Source: Arachnopeziza araneosa (lineage: Eukaryota > Ascomycota > Leotiomycetes > Helotiales > Arachnopezizaceae). From it: DNA of 64,000 nt. The stretch spans positions 375,648 to 439,647 of the forward strand of contig QYAI01000016.1 of assembly GCA_003988855.1 (NCBI GenBank), in the 5' to 3' direction. Position numbers and translations under genes: made by a program. Below the pieces are notes generated by a model, which worked only from the letters and a program-made list of their open reading frames with translations, searched no databases and was not told where the DNA came from. Positions 43,151 to 55,488 of the stretch are shown here, piece after piece (the stretch's first letter is position 1; the number at the start of each line of letters is the position of its first letter).

Positions 43151-44628
43151 CTAATCAGTCTCTGGGTCATCGGTTTCCGCTGCAACACGAAGGTCATAGC
43201 TCAATTCAAAACACTCAGCGAGGAGATCGTTGACACTGCCTTGTCCTTCAGGGATATCGCCGTTGACCATAAATTTTCCATCGGCTCTCATGTTATCGAT
43301 TGAATTGAGCTTCATGCTGTACGGATATAACTCTCTTGGTGAGGTAACTCCTCCCGAATTCTTCACTTCAAGTAGGCAACGCCTTAATGTCTGGAGTTGA
43401 TTGTAAACCGGTAACAGTGCTTCTGAAACCGGTTCTGATGACACCATCAAATAATAGATGTAAGCGTAGCTTCTTCGAATCAAATACAGGAGCGTCTTTA
43501 AAATGTTAGCGAAATCTTTTCGGAAAGCTGAGAAACCCACTCTTTGAACGTAAAGCTCGGCAAAGTTGCCCTCAGAATCCTTAAAGTTGCCATCAATTCG
43601 GCTCTCGTCAATCCTGTCCAATTGTCGTTGAAAATCGTACAAATCAGTCTCTCTCAATGACCAAGCTTGTGTCAACGAGAGTTTTTCCAATTTATTTCGA
43701 ATGTCAACTAGGGCCTTGTATTTTTGACTGAAACTCTCGGGAATTTCCCCTCTCCTACTCAAGAGTTAGTAAACATTTATTTCTTACGTTGCGGAGTGAC
43801 CTGTACCGTTCAAGAATAACGTTTGACCAGAGCAAGCACTTTCTCAAGAGCTCACAAACTTCTTCGTTACCCTGTAACACCTCTCCATCTGCTCCAACGA
43901 ACTTTTCATTGACCCTCAGCTCATCGACCTCCTTCACTTGGGCTTGTAGTTTTTGGACCTCCGATGCTGAAAATTTTGACCTCGTATTTGCCAACGAGAG
44001 AGATCTCAAGAGCGAAATCAATTTCTCGTGTATAGCAGGTAAATCACCATGCAATTGGGCTAATCGCCCTTGAAGGCTGGACAGTGCTACTTGGCATAAT
44101 TCAATTCTTTTCGAAAGTAAAGAGAGAAGCTTCGGGGAATAGGATCCATCTGCTTTTTTCACAATCTCTCGAAGCTTATCCAGTGTATGCGAGCAGTGTG
44201 TGAGATCCTTTTCCGAGTACAAATTTACCTCGATCAAATGGTCAAGCAATCGTTTTATTGTTGAGGTCAACGCGTATGCGGCCGGGGCTTCGTTGTTGCG
44301 TCCAATGGTCATAAAGAAAAGAGAAAGCAACTGAAAACATCCGTCCAGCACGCGATCCACTATGAGTATCTGTATGAGCAGTGGCCTACCGACCAAGTCG
44401 TCCAAACGTACCTTGATTGTTTTCTTGAGGCTTGTCGGCACGGAGCTCATTGAGTAGAGTGACCTGATCAACGGCCTTGTCATAAAGGCCCATGACATCG
44501 GATGACTTGATGTATGTTGATCTATCTTGTTTCAACAGGGACAATTCATCTCGTATCAATATCAGCTTCTGTAGGATTGGTTGCTCGCGCGAATCGAGGG
44601 GTAATGGAAGCGTAGGAGTATCAGCCAT
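43151..44628 (-). CDS. UPF0662 (DUF2408) family protein
   Basis: 457 residues from three exons (44628-44412, 44359-43807, 43754-43151). All-helical protein with two copies of a similar half: ILQKLILIRDELSLLKQDRST and YKALVDIRNKLEKLSLTQA both open a repeat, followed by LDKLREIVKK or LQTLRRCLLEV segments. The recurring E-L-R-V-N-E-K-F / N-M-R-A-D-G-K-F pattern (VDELRVNEKFVGADGEV, IDNMRADGKFMVNGD) is typical of the family represented by S. pombe SPAC30C2.08. Function unknown. It is divergent from the ribosomal P1 gene across a short promoter. Confidence 0.82.
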
Positions 44629-44968
44629 GTCGAAATGTTGCGCTCTCGTCACCGTGTATTTGAGTGGTGGAGATCCGTGTTCAAGTTAAGTTTCCAGCCG
44701 ATGTTGAAGGCAATATCGTTAAATTATTTGTAACTCGGCATTTCCTCCTTTCTGGAGCTCAACACGATCTCCTGCTGCGGGGTTAGTTGGGGCAGGGTGG
44801 GGCTGATTGCTGACTCATTAGCGCATCGGCTAAGGGACCAATCAAATCAGTATGGATCGCACCTCACTGAATTTCCAAAATTCGGCAGACTTCGCGACGA
44901 GCAACCTTGAAAGTTCACCAACGAGAAAACACATACCGACAACAACCATCTGTCGAAGACTCTCAAAA
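44629..44968. promoter_or_regulatory. Divergent UPF0662/RPP1 promoter
   Basis: 340 bp between divergent starts. Because one side is a ribosomal protein gene, strong expression is expected on that side. No specific box was identified. Confidence 0.4.
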
Positions 44969-45485
44969 ATGTCGACCGCCGAACTTGCAGTTTCCTACGC
45001 GGCGTTGATCCTCGCCGATGACGGTGTCGAGATCACTGTGAGACTTCCACCTCCTCGTCCTTGAAGGGCTGGAATGTACACAATTTGCTAATTCTTGGAA
45101 ATATAGGCCGACAAGCTACAGACCCTCATCAAAGCTGCAGAGGTCGCCGATGTCGAGCCAATCTGGAGCAGTCTTTTTGCCAAGGTATGAATACAATTGC
45201 TGTGGAAATGGTGGTAAAAAAAAGTACTGATCCGGACCGACAGGCGCTGGAAGGCAAGGATGTTAAGGACCTTCTGTTGAACGTTGGATCAGGTGGTGGA
45301 GCCGCTGCTGCGCCAACTGCAGGTGGTGGTGCAACTGAAGCTGCTGCGGAAGAGACCAAGGAGGAAGAAAAGGAAGAGGGTACGCCGTGTTCCATATTCT
45401 GTGATGCAATGGAACATTTATACTGACATTTTTCACAGCCAAGGAGGAGTCGGACGAGGATATGGGTTTCGGTCTTTTCGACTAG
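44969..45485 (+). CDS. RPP1: 60S acidic ribosomal protein P1
   Basis: 109 residues, the standard P1 length, in four exons (44969-45037, 45107-45184, 45244-45379, 45439-45485). The N-terminal dimerisation domain reads ELAVSYAALILADDGVEIT, then IKAAEVADVEPIWSSLFAK. An Ala/Gly hinge (GGGAAAAPTAGGGATEAAAEE) and the universal stalk tail ESDEDMGFGLFD follow. The tail binds elongation factors on the ribosomal stalk. The presence of AALILADD and the IWSSLFAK helix separates P1 from P2. Confidence 0.96.
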
Positions 45486-46264
45486 AGCGGTTCTTCAACT
45501 TTTACGTCTGTACTTACAACTGCATGGCCACGGTCTTCTCGGTGCAAATTGGTCTGGGCGAGTAGCAATCCATAGATGAGCAACTCATGACGTATGTGTG
45601 GAATAGGCACAGAATTTGGCTTGTATGGATGTGACTTAAGATTACCATATCCCAATGACTACCCTTTGTGTCAAGGGGAGCGTGTAGGTCTGATCAAATC
45701 TGTGCTCATGCAATGGAAGGCTTGCGCCAATAGGCCAATTTCAACTCCGGAGCAGTGCAAACAGAGTATAATGGTCTGATGCACCTTCCCGTGATCCAGA
45801 TCCCATTGGGTTTTACACCTCCGAATTCAGCAGTGCCCGGAAGCTGGAAAAATAAAAAATGGGCTTAGGATTCTCATTGAACACTGCTTACTCTTTGTTC
45901 TTGGAACGCCAAACATCTAGGATTGAGACTTTCTAGAATGTCTCCTTTGCAATTGAATATCCACATAGACCTTCCTCTTTTGAGAGGTCTCAAAGTTGCA
46001 GAAGTTCAACCTCCTTGGGCAGATGTTTCCACTCATTCCATTATCTTACCCGTTAGACTCTGAAGAGTTTCAGACCTAATGGTCGCAACCTCAATTCCTG
46101 ATACCGTTTGTAAGAGAGGGACTACACTTTCTGTATCATTGCCTTGGATATATCTACAGCCTCTCTTCTCTCAAGATCAGCACTACTTTTCCGTCTGCAA
46201 ATTCACCCAGATTCAATACCTATCAAGAAATCTGCTCACAGTACACCTCTCATCTCGTGCAACA
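45486..46264. other. Intergenic region upstream of secreted-protein gene
   Basis: 779 bp including the RPP1 3' flank and the promoter of the secreted protein. The secreted-protein frame is open upstream to 46079, but that part lacks a leader-like feature. Nothing else seen. Confidence 0.4.
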
Positions 46265-46978
46265 ATGTTGAAATACTCAATTCTGCTCTTCATTCTGACT
46301 ATCTCTGCCTTCCCAGCACCAAGTCCACTCAGCGGCATACCTCATGCATGCACAACCATCACCCCAGCCTACCACCGTGCTCTCACTAACTACCCCCTTG
46401 AATCTACGAACACTCAGCTTCAGGTTGACTCTCTTCCAAAAATAAGCAAGTTTTTCGTTTCCGAAGACTACACAAATGGTATTCCCTCCCCCAAACCCAC
46501 ACTCTGCCCTCTAACAAATCCAGCAACGAAGCCTACGGAATCCCTTCAACTGCTCTCATTCGCCATTCCCACCAATTCATACGGCTGCCAACTCTCTATC
46601 ACGGACATCGCCCACAGTCTGAATCACTCTCTGCCCATTCCTACCTTGAATATCATCTCGCTCCTCCCAAACTCTTTCCCCGACATCCCAAGCGACAACA
46701 CCACCGTCTACACGCTTATGAATGCATCTCCCTCACTCATCTCTACTCCAAATTTCGGCACGATTAAGATGGAGGAAGGTGACTCGGCTGTGATCAATAG
46801 CCAGGTCTGTCCCACAGAAGTAGAGCCGGGCTGCGGGGTGGGATTCGCGCAGTTTGTGGTGGAATTTCAAGAGCTGGAGGATGGGCAAGCTGCTTGGTGG
46901 GCCGTTGACCAGACAACGGAGGTGGATGCAGTGGAGTGGGAGGAGGTGAATGGGTTGTTCATGACCTTCAACTGCTGA
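46265..46978 (+). CDS. Small secreted protein, possibly But2-like
   Basis: An intronless 237-residue protein. The first ~18 residues (MLKYSILLFILTISAFPAP) are a clear signal peptide, which fixes this ATG over the upstream in-frame one at 46079. The mature part has several Cys (in HACTT, TLCPL, YGCQL, QVCPTEVEPGCG and the final NC), a few N-x-S/T sites, and beta-like stretches. The LSFAIPTNSYGCQLSI ... GQVCP-like ... FAQFVVEF order resembles the fungal But2 C-terminal domain found in secreted proteins, but the match is by eye and weak. A secreted effector or wall protein is an inference. Confidence 0.7.
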   Translation: MLKYSILLFILTISAFPAPSPLSGIPHACTTITPAYHRALTNYPLESTNTQLQVDSLPKISKFFVSEDYTNGIPSPKPTLCPLTNPATKPTESLQLLSFAIPTNSYGCQLSITDIAHSLNHSLPIPTLNIISLLPNSFPDIPSDNTTVYTLMNASPSLISTPNFGTIKMEEGDSAVINSQVCPTEVEPGCGVGFAQFVVEFQELEDGQAAWWAVDQTTEVDAVEWEEVNGLFMTFNC

Positions 46979-47301
46979 GTTAGGAATCAATGGCCTCGAG
47001 AATGAGTGTCATGGCGAAGTGAGGTCTGGGTTTCTTTTCATCTTGCTTTGAATCTGGGAGACTGAAGAGGGGCTGGGATTTAGGATTGGAGATTGCTTTT
47101 TAGGGAATGAGTTTGATGTTGGGATTGCGTTGTCAGTTTAGAATAATGGTTTGTATTTTGTTCTCCTTTCATACATCAAGTTGTTAATAAGTCAACGCTC
47201 ACCAGGTCGGTCCTTTCAAACCTCGTGGCTTCGCATTCAATAATCTGAGCAAACTCATCTCTTTCTCTAGAATTTCTACTCCATCCTCAATGCACGTTCA
47301 C
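46979..47301. other. Convergent intergenic region
   Basis: 323 bp between two facing 3' ends with no gene. G/T-rich then T-rich sequence, consistent with 3' UTRs. Confidence 0.4.
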
Positions 47302-47929
47302 TCAAGGAAACGGCGTCCTCAATGCAGGCTTGAAAGGCAAAATCTGGGTCTAAACACATATTTTGATTAGCTTTATTTCAATCCATAGTGTATCCTTCTC
47401 TAAGAGTAAACAAAAGCCAGAAACGTACCTTTTCAAAGTCCCATACCTCACTCTCAGCATAAATATCCTTCTTCAGATATTCAATCACCTCCTCTCTCGT
47501 GCTAGCCCACGCAATCACAGCGGAACCATTGATCTTCAAACCCTCACCCTCTTTAGGTTGCTCTTCCAAGAGGGCTCCTATTTCATATCAGTGTCATACT
47601 CTCAACAATTTGATACATGCACATAAACATAAGTCAGTCGAACTCACCGCCCAATCTAAAGAAACCACTATCAATGCCCGCTTGCAATCCCGCGAAATGC
47701 TTTCTAGAAAAACCAGTAAGCGGCAGTTGGCGAGGCAATTACAATCGAAATTGCATAAGAAGGGAACATACGGCCGAACCTCCATCCTCTTTGCGAATTT
47801 CCCTGGCTGGTCAGGGAGAATGACGAGCCACTCGAACTTTTCGGGTGCTGTGGTGGTGGCCATTGTTCTGATTAACCTGGGCGACTGAGGACGGAATCTG
47901 AGAACTTTTCGGGGGAGACGGGGGGTCAT
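47302..47929 (-). CDS. YCII-related domain protein
   Basis: 136 residues from four exons (47929-47772, 47703-47648, 47577-47429, 47349-47302). The YCII fold (dimeric alpha+beta barrel) is seen as FEWLVILPDQPG, KHFAGLQAGIDSG (with the family's conserved His region), GSAVIAWASTREEVIEYLKKDIY and VWDFEK|TQILPFKPAL. The enzyme activity of such proteins is mostly undefined; some relatives are isomerases or dioxygenase-like. Two in-frame ATGs are 66 bp apart. The first gives an Arg/Pro-rich presequence (PRLPRKVLRFRPQSPRL) suited to mitochondria, the second (ATTTAPEKFEW) a cytosolic form. Confidence 0.8.
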
Positions 47930-49889
47930 GGCGGTTTATGGAGAGGGAGGGAGTGAGGTAAAGTGGGAAGAGGAGCTATGGAAGGGCGTGGTGTGGTGGG
48001 GAAGGCGAGGTGGGGTTTTTAGGGGTGGAGTTTGGCGAGGTGGGATAGGGGCACACCTGCTGGAGCTTGACGTGAATTACAACAACAGAGATGACATGTC
48101 GGTTCCTCGAATGATTCTAACAACGGACAGATAGCGCTTAAAAACTACCTGAGCCCTCCTATTCATATTCAATCACAGCTTACTTTAAGGCTAAGAGGCT
48201 ATTCAAATCTGTCTCCTACGTTAAAGACATGCATTCCCAGGATGTTAATTAATATCCTCCTCTATTCAGCTGTGCTCAGCTAACTGCTCTTGGCTTTAGG
48301 TTGGTGTGACATTAAGCCTGCCGCCTAAGCTCTTGCTGAAAACTTCTCAGGTAGCAGTAAACTAAGACTAGCATCTTCAAATCAGGAAGAAAAAACAAAG
48401 GGCTTTGGTTAATCAATGTATGATTACCCAAGGTCAAGTCGGCAAAGAAGCTCTAAAGTACTCTCGGCTGTAGGCTCGAGATCCGTTGTTGAATGATACT
48501 TACGGCAAGATATCCACCAGGACGATTAATTGAGCTGCTTGGGTGACTGGTTCTACGAGGAAAGACGAGATGGGGTATTTAAGTTCCATGGTTCCCGTGC
48601 CAGGATTCAAGATCAACTGTTGGATATCATGTTTGATCCAAATATTGGATCTCATACTCAGCTATATGCTTTTGAGCCTTTGAACAGCTGAGAAGCTCTC
48701 TTTCAAAGAGGTGGACGTTGAGTATATTTCTCTATTTGATCTTGTTCTCGTTCTCATCATCCACACTGCTGTCTTGTGTCTGTCCCAAGTTGAAGCATCC
48801 TTTTTAGGTTTTCTTAAGACCCTCGACTACCTACCTCGGTAGAGAAGTATACATCAATATTGGGTCTTTAGCCTTAACAAAGCCGAAATAATACCCCGAA
48901 AACATTGCTCCGCCACTGCGGCTGGAGACTACAACTTTTCTAAAGAGGGGTAGTGCTTTACACCAGTGGACGCCGAGAAACTGTTCATGGGCGTCTCTTG
49001 TAGAGAATTACATGGGGAGTGGTATTCAGCAAACCTCTGTCCTTGGATTCAGACTTCTTTATTTTGCTTCAGTGACTTCCAAGCGGGTTTTCGATTGACT
49101 TGTGCGCTAACGTAAGAAAATGGTATGACAGCTGGCCTCTAACTAATCACTGACCTCTCCTTGCATTTGATGTTGTGACGGTCCGTGAACGGATTCTCGG
49201 AACACAAGTTCTATGAGTGATAGCTTGAGGTGAAATAGTCCCACAAATTATATTCCAATGAATGATACCATTGCCAGAAAAAAAAATTGATGAATCATTT
49301 TCAGACTTCAAAAGATGCTGAGATGAAGTGAAGCCCAATGAAGCTTTGCCAGATCAATTCTGATTCGTCGTGAGTTCCACCTCAGCCGCTCCCGCAGCCA
49401 CCAAACGGTTTGCCCAGACTCATCAACTCGAGATCCTCAACATTTCAGTATCTTCGAATGCCGCTTGTGAGCGGTGCGAAATGGAGGGAGAATCAGTGGC
49501 ACCAAGTCAATGGATTTTCCCCGACACGAGATTTTCAGGCCCTGCACTTCGCCTCATCCTGTCAACGGCTGTCGTTCCAGCGTCTTGGATGTCCGTTCTT
49601 GCTAGGATGACACGGAGAACATGCCCACCTGAAAAGCTTCCAAGACTGTCAGCCAGACCAACCGCTGTTGACTGCGCCCTTGTGCTCACGCAATGCCGAG
49701 AGTTTTCAATCGCTAAGTATCGGCGTCTGGGTGTATTAGGAAGGTATGATGACTGAAGAAGCATATCGACTCTTTACTCAGCCTTGGCACTATCGATGTC
49801 AATAAGTTCATCAGGCTGGCTATTCTCTTCTATTTTCTTTGGACTCTTCTACTACTCTCGGTTCTGTATACTTCGTTCAGCTCATCAAG
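47930..49889. other. 2 kb gene-poor gap
   Basis: No supportable gene. It includes a G-rich block (47930-48050), then AT-rich sequence with many stop codons. From ~49370 to 49760 both strands carry longer open frames with Cys-, Arg- and Pro-rich translations, neither with a recognisable domain. It could hold the permease promoter plus degenerate old sequence. Confidence 0.35.
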
Positions 49890-51866
49890 ATGTCCGAAAT
49901 ACATCGTCGAAATGAGTATTCCGACACCTCTGTCGAGAAGAGTTTCTCCGGTCAAGATGTCAACATCGCTGATGCCGCAACATTCGATGATGACTCTCAT
50001 CATCATCTCCATCGTGGATTAAAGGCAAGACAGATCACCATGATTGCTATCGGAGGAGCCATAGGAACGGGTCTCATCATTGGAACGTGAGTTCTCATTT
50101 GGTTTCTTGCGCGCTCAGCTGACAGTTCGTATCCCAGTGGAAAATCCTTGGCACAAGCTGGTCCAGCTCCATTATTCATTGGTTATACTATTGTTGGGTT
50201 TTTGTGTTTCCTCGTAATGGCAGCTTTGGGAGAAGTATGCAGCTTTCCAGAATTAATGCCACTGTAATTGCTGATGACAACCCACAGATGGCAGCTTGGC
50301 TACCACTTCCTTCAGGTTTCACGGGTTACGCAACGAGATTTGTTGATCCTGCTCTGGGATTTAGTCTTGGCTGGAATTACTGGTTCAAAGTATGTATTGA
50401 CGAGGAAGAATGGCGACTTGGCATTCAGCTGACCTAGAAAAGTACATTATTGTTACTCCAAATAATCTCACAGCCGCTTCCCTCGTCATCCAATATTGGG
50501 TTCCTCGCACCAAAGTCAATCCCGGTGTTTTCATCGCTGTCTTCCTGGTGGTTATTGTTGTTATCAACTACTTTGGGGTTCGGTTTTTTGGAGAATTCGA
50601 ATTTTGGCTTTCCTCTATTAAAGTCATTGTAATCCTGGGCTTGATCCTTCTCAGTTTGATTCTCGTCTGTGGGGGTGGTCCCGATCACCATGCACGTGGA
50701 TTTGAGTATTGGAAAAACCCAGGAGCTTTTCATGAGTATATTTTGAGTTAGTAATTTCCAGCCATTGGTGGACCAAGGAGGAATACTGACCTTCACAGCT
50801 GGTAGTGCTGGGAGATTTCTGGCTGTGTGGTCCACTTTCACGACTGCTGTTTTTGCTTACCTTGGAACTGAATTGGTCGGCGTGACGGTCGGAGAAGCTG
50901 CAAATCCAAGACGAGTTATTCCTAGAGCTATCAAGCTCACATTCTATCGAATCTTGCTCTTCTACGTAGTCCTCGTTTTCTTCCTGGGAATGCTCGTACC
51001 TTACAACTCCAAAGAACTCCTTGCAGGAAACAAAAACGGAGGCACAACAGCTGCTGCATCTCCATTCGTTGTAGCAATTCAAATATCCGGCATTAAGACG
51101 CTTCCAGCTATTCTCAACGCTTGTATTCTAATATTTGTATTCTCTGCCGCAAATTCAGATCTTTACATCGCCTCTCGGACCCTCTACGGCCTTGCTCATG
51201 AAGGCAAAGCACCTAAGTTCTTCACCTATACCGACAAACGTGGAGTGCCCGTTTTTGCTCTTGGTCTTTCCGTGGCATTCTGTCTCCTAGCTTTCTTGGG
51301 AGTTAACACATCCTCTTACACCGTATTCGGATATTTCGTCAACTTAGTCACTATGTTCGGTCTCTTGACCTGGATCTCAATTCTAATCTCCCACATCTTC
51401 TTCGTTCGTGCTCGCCGTGCTCAGAATATTCCAGACTCGGCACTGGCCTATGTTGCTCCTCTTGGCATTTGGGGTTCATGGGGTGCTTTGGTGTTCTGCA
51501 TTCTCATAGCCTTTTTCAAAGGTTTCGCTCTTTTTGCCTATAAAAAGACTGCTGCGAAGGGCACCAAACCCGTCTTTGATACCAGGACATTTGTTACAAC
51601 GTGTAAGTCGCATCTCGTTCCCCTAGAGGATTTAGTGTTGACTCAGCACAGATCTCGGTCTTCCACTCTACATAATTATGTTCTTGGGGTACAAATTCAT
51701 AATGAAAACAAAAACAGTGCAGCCTGAGACAGCCGATCTTTATGGAGGGAAGGCCAGAATCGATGCAGAAGAAGCGGAGTATGTTGCGCAACAGCAAGCA
51801 AAGAATGGTGTGGGGGAATCGAAAAGAGAAAAGCTTTATCGACTCACTCTTGGGTGGGCGTTTTAA
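49890..51866 (+). CDS. Amino acid permease (YAT/AGP family)
   Basis: A 572-residue, ~12-helix plasma membrane transporter from six exons (49890-50086, 50138-50234, 50288-50389, 50443-50746, 50799-51602, 51652-51866). The substrate is an amino acid moved with protons. Signatures are LKARQITMIAIGGAIGTGLIIGTGKSLA (TM1), MAAWLPLPSGFTGYATRFVDP, WFKYIIVTPNNLTA, TELVGVTVGEAANPRRVIPRAI and SAANSDLYIASRTLYGLA. These match fungal general or proline/GABA-type permeases (APC superfamily). The third splice uses an AAAAG acceptor so that WFK joins YIIVTP. An N-terminal Ser/His-rich cytosolic tail is typical for ubiquitin-controlled turnover. The exact substrate is unknown. Confidence 0.93.
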
Positions 51867-52358
51867 GTAGCTGTACACAAAGATCTGCATTGAGCACGAG
51901 AATTTCATCATTGAGATGCTCGATCCCTCAAAATAGTTTGAGTGTTGGAAACTCTGCTGTACAGTGCATGCTCGGTGTGAAAGAGTGAATGAAAGTCCTA
52001 AACATCAATTAAACAAGGGAGACACTAGCAAAACCCGTTACATGTAGGATAGCTCACGCTCGGAAAGAGCGTGAAATTAAATCTCTTGAAATGTAGGGCA
52101 AGCGAATGCGTGAAGGAAAATGATATAGTATCGTACGTAGAGCTGTATACCCAAGCCGGTCTTCATGCAAACCCTTCCTAGAACAGCCCACTTATACTTG
52201 GCTCGAAAGGGCCTAGACTCATTTACACCGTATGGTGATGCATGAGCCCTATAACTTATCTATCATTCTTATCAACAATGTTCTGGTATCCAAATTTATA
52301 TACACAGGGGCCTCGAAACGCCAAGGCTATGCCGTGAAAAAGTCACTGGTACTCCAAA
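51867..52358. other. Convergent intergenic region
   Basis: 492 bp between facing 3' ends. An imperfect inverted repeat (tcacgctcggaaagagcgtga at ~52049-52069) could form a hairpin in a 3' UTR. No gene seen. Confidence 0.4.
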
Positions 52359-55012
52359 TCACCACCCATCGCCCCATCCATCATCTTCTCCTCCATTATC
52401 TTTTGGTGCTGTATCGATTTTCTTAGCGGCTACTGGTTTCGGTTTCACAGTAGCTGCTTTTGCTACACCAGTGCCGCCGACACTACCTGTCGTCGCGCTC
52501 CTTCCAGCTACCGCTGGCCTCACATTTGTCGCAGGCTTTGCCAATCCTTTCGGCAGTGGCTTAGATGATGGTTTCTTCCCAGCTTGCGCGGCTAACCAGC
52601 CAGCGAAATCCGGTTCGCCATTATCGTCGAAAGGATTTGCAGCGCCAATTTTAGATGCTTTGGCCGCGTCAGTGGGGGCATCGAAGAAAGCATCTTCATT
52701 TTCCATATTGCCCCAAGCATCGTCAATGTCGATGTTCTCGGCAGCTGGAGTGGTTTCAAAATATTCGTTAGGGGTATTTGAAGAGGTCGAGGTTCGGGTG
52801 GAGGCCGCGGATGGAGAGGCAACGGCTTGACGGTGTAGAGTAGATGCAGAAGATGAGGAAGGGAGTTTGCGATTTTCGGTTGGGGCCGGGGCGGATGATG
52901 AGCGTAGGACAGAGGTTGAGTCGTTGGAGGCGGTGATCTCACCCGCCGCAGCGGATACTTTGTTAGTAAAGGAAGAAATTGCCCATCCAGTCCAAGAGGC
53001 GGCCTCGCTGGGTTGAGGTGTCGCCATACGAGGTGCGGCAGTAGTATCAACAGTACTAGGAGGAGGCAGCACGCTATCAGCCATCGTGGAAGCATATTTC
53101 TTAACGCGCTGGAGGTAGATTTCCATCGTCTTATTGGCTTGATCGCGAATGAGTTTTTCTTTATCAATGAGACACGGGCATATTGACGGAAGTATTCTAC
53201 TAGCACAATCATCTTCAGAAAAGTTGTCGGAAGTCGCTGCCAAAGCCATGAGTGCAGCATTCCGGGCGTGGACGAAGGGATCTCGAAGTGATCGCGTGAA
53301 AGCTGCAATCAGGACCTTCGTTCTCGTGCTAATGCCTAGGTTTTTGGATATTTTCCCGAGGCAAATAGTAGTGTTTGTTCGAATTCCAGGCTGCTCATCA
53401 TTGGAAGTTTTCGCAAGATATTTGAGTAGCTCGCCATTGATGGTTCGATCAGATAACTTTCCTATAATAGTGAGAACGGCCTTGACTGTTTGTTCTCGCA
53501 CCACAGGAGCTACATCCGTAAATCCAGTAACCTGAATAATTTAGTGCTGCTTTTCAGGGATAAAAATTGAGGCAGTTACCATTTGAGGAAAGATTTTATC
53601 GTTGACGATTTTCTGTGGTAACCGATCAATCATCACAGTGAGATTGTCTAGTAGACATACCCTGATAGCTCGGTCTGGACTGCTAAAAAGTCTCACAACA
53701 GCGGGTATGACTTTGGTTTCAAATTCGTCTTCCGAAAGATTCTTGCTGATTTTCATGACAACTCCAAATACCTTTGGTCCGCCGCCTCCAAACTCCACAG
53801 ATTTCAAAAGTTCCGGCAGGACTTTCATTTTGAAGTAATCTTCCGGGAAATCATCCGATAATTGCTCTAAGTCGCTGACCCAGTCAATTTAAATCCTACA
53901 CTTGAGGAGTAAACCTACTTCAAAAATTCTTCTCGCTCTTCTTCCGTCTTCATACCCAGGTTGTCTACCGTATCGGTAAGCTTAATCAGTGGAGTACTAA
54001 AAAACCCTCCATTTCGTTGCCCTTGCTCCAGAAAACTAGCAACACTAACTCTGGCTTTCGGATTGTTATTAACTAGCCGCCGATAACTCGACTGCATTGT
54101 AGGTGGGATGTTGGTGGTTTGCCCAGCTTGTCCCTCCCCCGAAAAACTGCCATTGAAGACCTCATAGATCAGAGTACCAAAATTGTAGGCATCAACAGCC
54201 GTTAACGGGTTTCTTTTTATAGCGTCCCAGCCGGATTTTGCAAGTTCAGGAGGTGTGTATCGTCCGCTATCTGGCATAAGGCTTCCATAATTCTGTAGGT
54301 ATTCAGCGACCTGGCAACAATTGAAAGTATATCTAAACATACATAAATAATCGCTTCATCGTCTTTAATGCTGCTCAAAACCTCTAGCCCGCCAACTTTC
54401 CATTCTCCACTTTCGCTTGTGAATATTGATCGCATTCGAAGAGCCCCGTGAATTGAGGATGCATCACCATTTATGAACTTGACAGTTTGCTGATACGATA
54501 TGAATTAGCAAAAGCATATAGAATGGGACATATCCGTACAGCTACACTGAACAAGCCCCATTTCATAGTCTCTGTACTTATGCTCTGCCGTTTGATGTGC
54601 CAACTTAACGGGACAACTCTCTCCGTAGCGATGTATATATATGTTTCGGTCTAGATTTCAACTCGTTAGAAATGCCAACTCATATCATCTCCGGCACTCG
54701 TACCTCGACAGTATCAAGCACTTTGATAACGCCAGGATGCCGCAGAGTTCGCAACTTTTTTACAGCGTTTCTTGCCATTGGAAGCAAGGATTTCTTGGTC
54801 GAAACATCGAATGAAAATATGCTACAGTTTGATCCATCTTCCTAAGCTAGCCTTAGTAAACTTCTGAGTTTGGGAGTCTCAAGACGTACTCGTTTCGTGC
54901 CATTGAACAAAGTCCAGATACTGGTATCCAAGTCGACTCGATCTCCGAAAGTGTAAGGAAACGGGGGACCCTTTGATATGGCTGAGGCGACAGCAGATTT
55001 AAAGAATTCCAT
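52359..55012 (-). CDS. CEX1: Cex1/Scy1-like pseudokinase with HEAT repeats
   Basis: A 792-residue protein from seven exons (55012-54890, 54841-54704, 54650-54540, 54489-54343, 54310-53919, 53874-53580, 53531-52359). The N-terminal kinase-like domain is dead: the HRD position reads IHGALR and the DFG position reads KVGGLE. It is followed by HEAT repeats (VLPELLKSVEF, KVIPAVVRLFSSPDRAIR, VVREQTVKAVLTIIGKLSD, PFVHARNAALMALAATSD). A disordered tail ends in acidic-Trp motifs (DDGWGDGW). This is the SCYL1/Cex1 architecture, implicated in COPI traffic and tRNA export (family knowledge). The start MEFFKSAVASAISKGPPFPY is the family's conserved N-terminus. Confidence 0.93.
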
Positions 55013-55488
55013 AATGAGCGAAGAAAGGGGGGAGGTTTTAATACATATGAGGTCCTTCTATCTGCAAGACTTATTAGGGATGAAATGTGGCAGTTCACGA
55101 AAGCCGTAGCCTTGCGCTAGTCCCCGCTAGGGCCAAACCTTAAATTATGCGCTCGGCTGAGAAATGAGAGAGGCGGCTGGAATCCAAACACCAACACGTT
55201 ATTTACTTGTTAATTGACACTTTCATTCACCCGCACTCCTAATCTCTTAAGCAAAAAGATATGATGAGACTATGAGGAATTGATAAGGTCTTTGAGACAG
55301 TCAAAGAAGAGGAAACCGTGATACATCCCATGTCTATCCAATCGTCTCTCCCGTGGCTTCCTCTTCGCCCTCATCTTAACGCGACTTGAAGTGCATTCCA
55401 GATGCCTCTCGTGCAACTGTGATTCTCGTGCCTGTATAGTCCGTGCACTCTTCACAATCCATCGATTGGCCTCAAAACTAAGCCAACA
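55013..55488. promoter_or_regulatory. Divergent promoter of CEX1 and the small gene
   Basis: 476 bp between divergent starts. Nothing specific beyond promoter-like composition is seen; no TATA element stands out. Confidence 0.4.
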
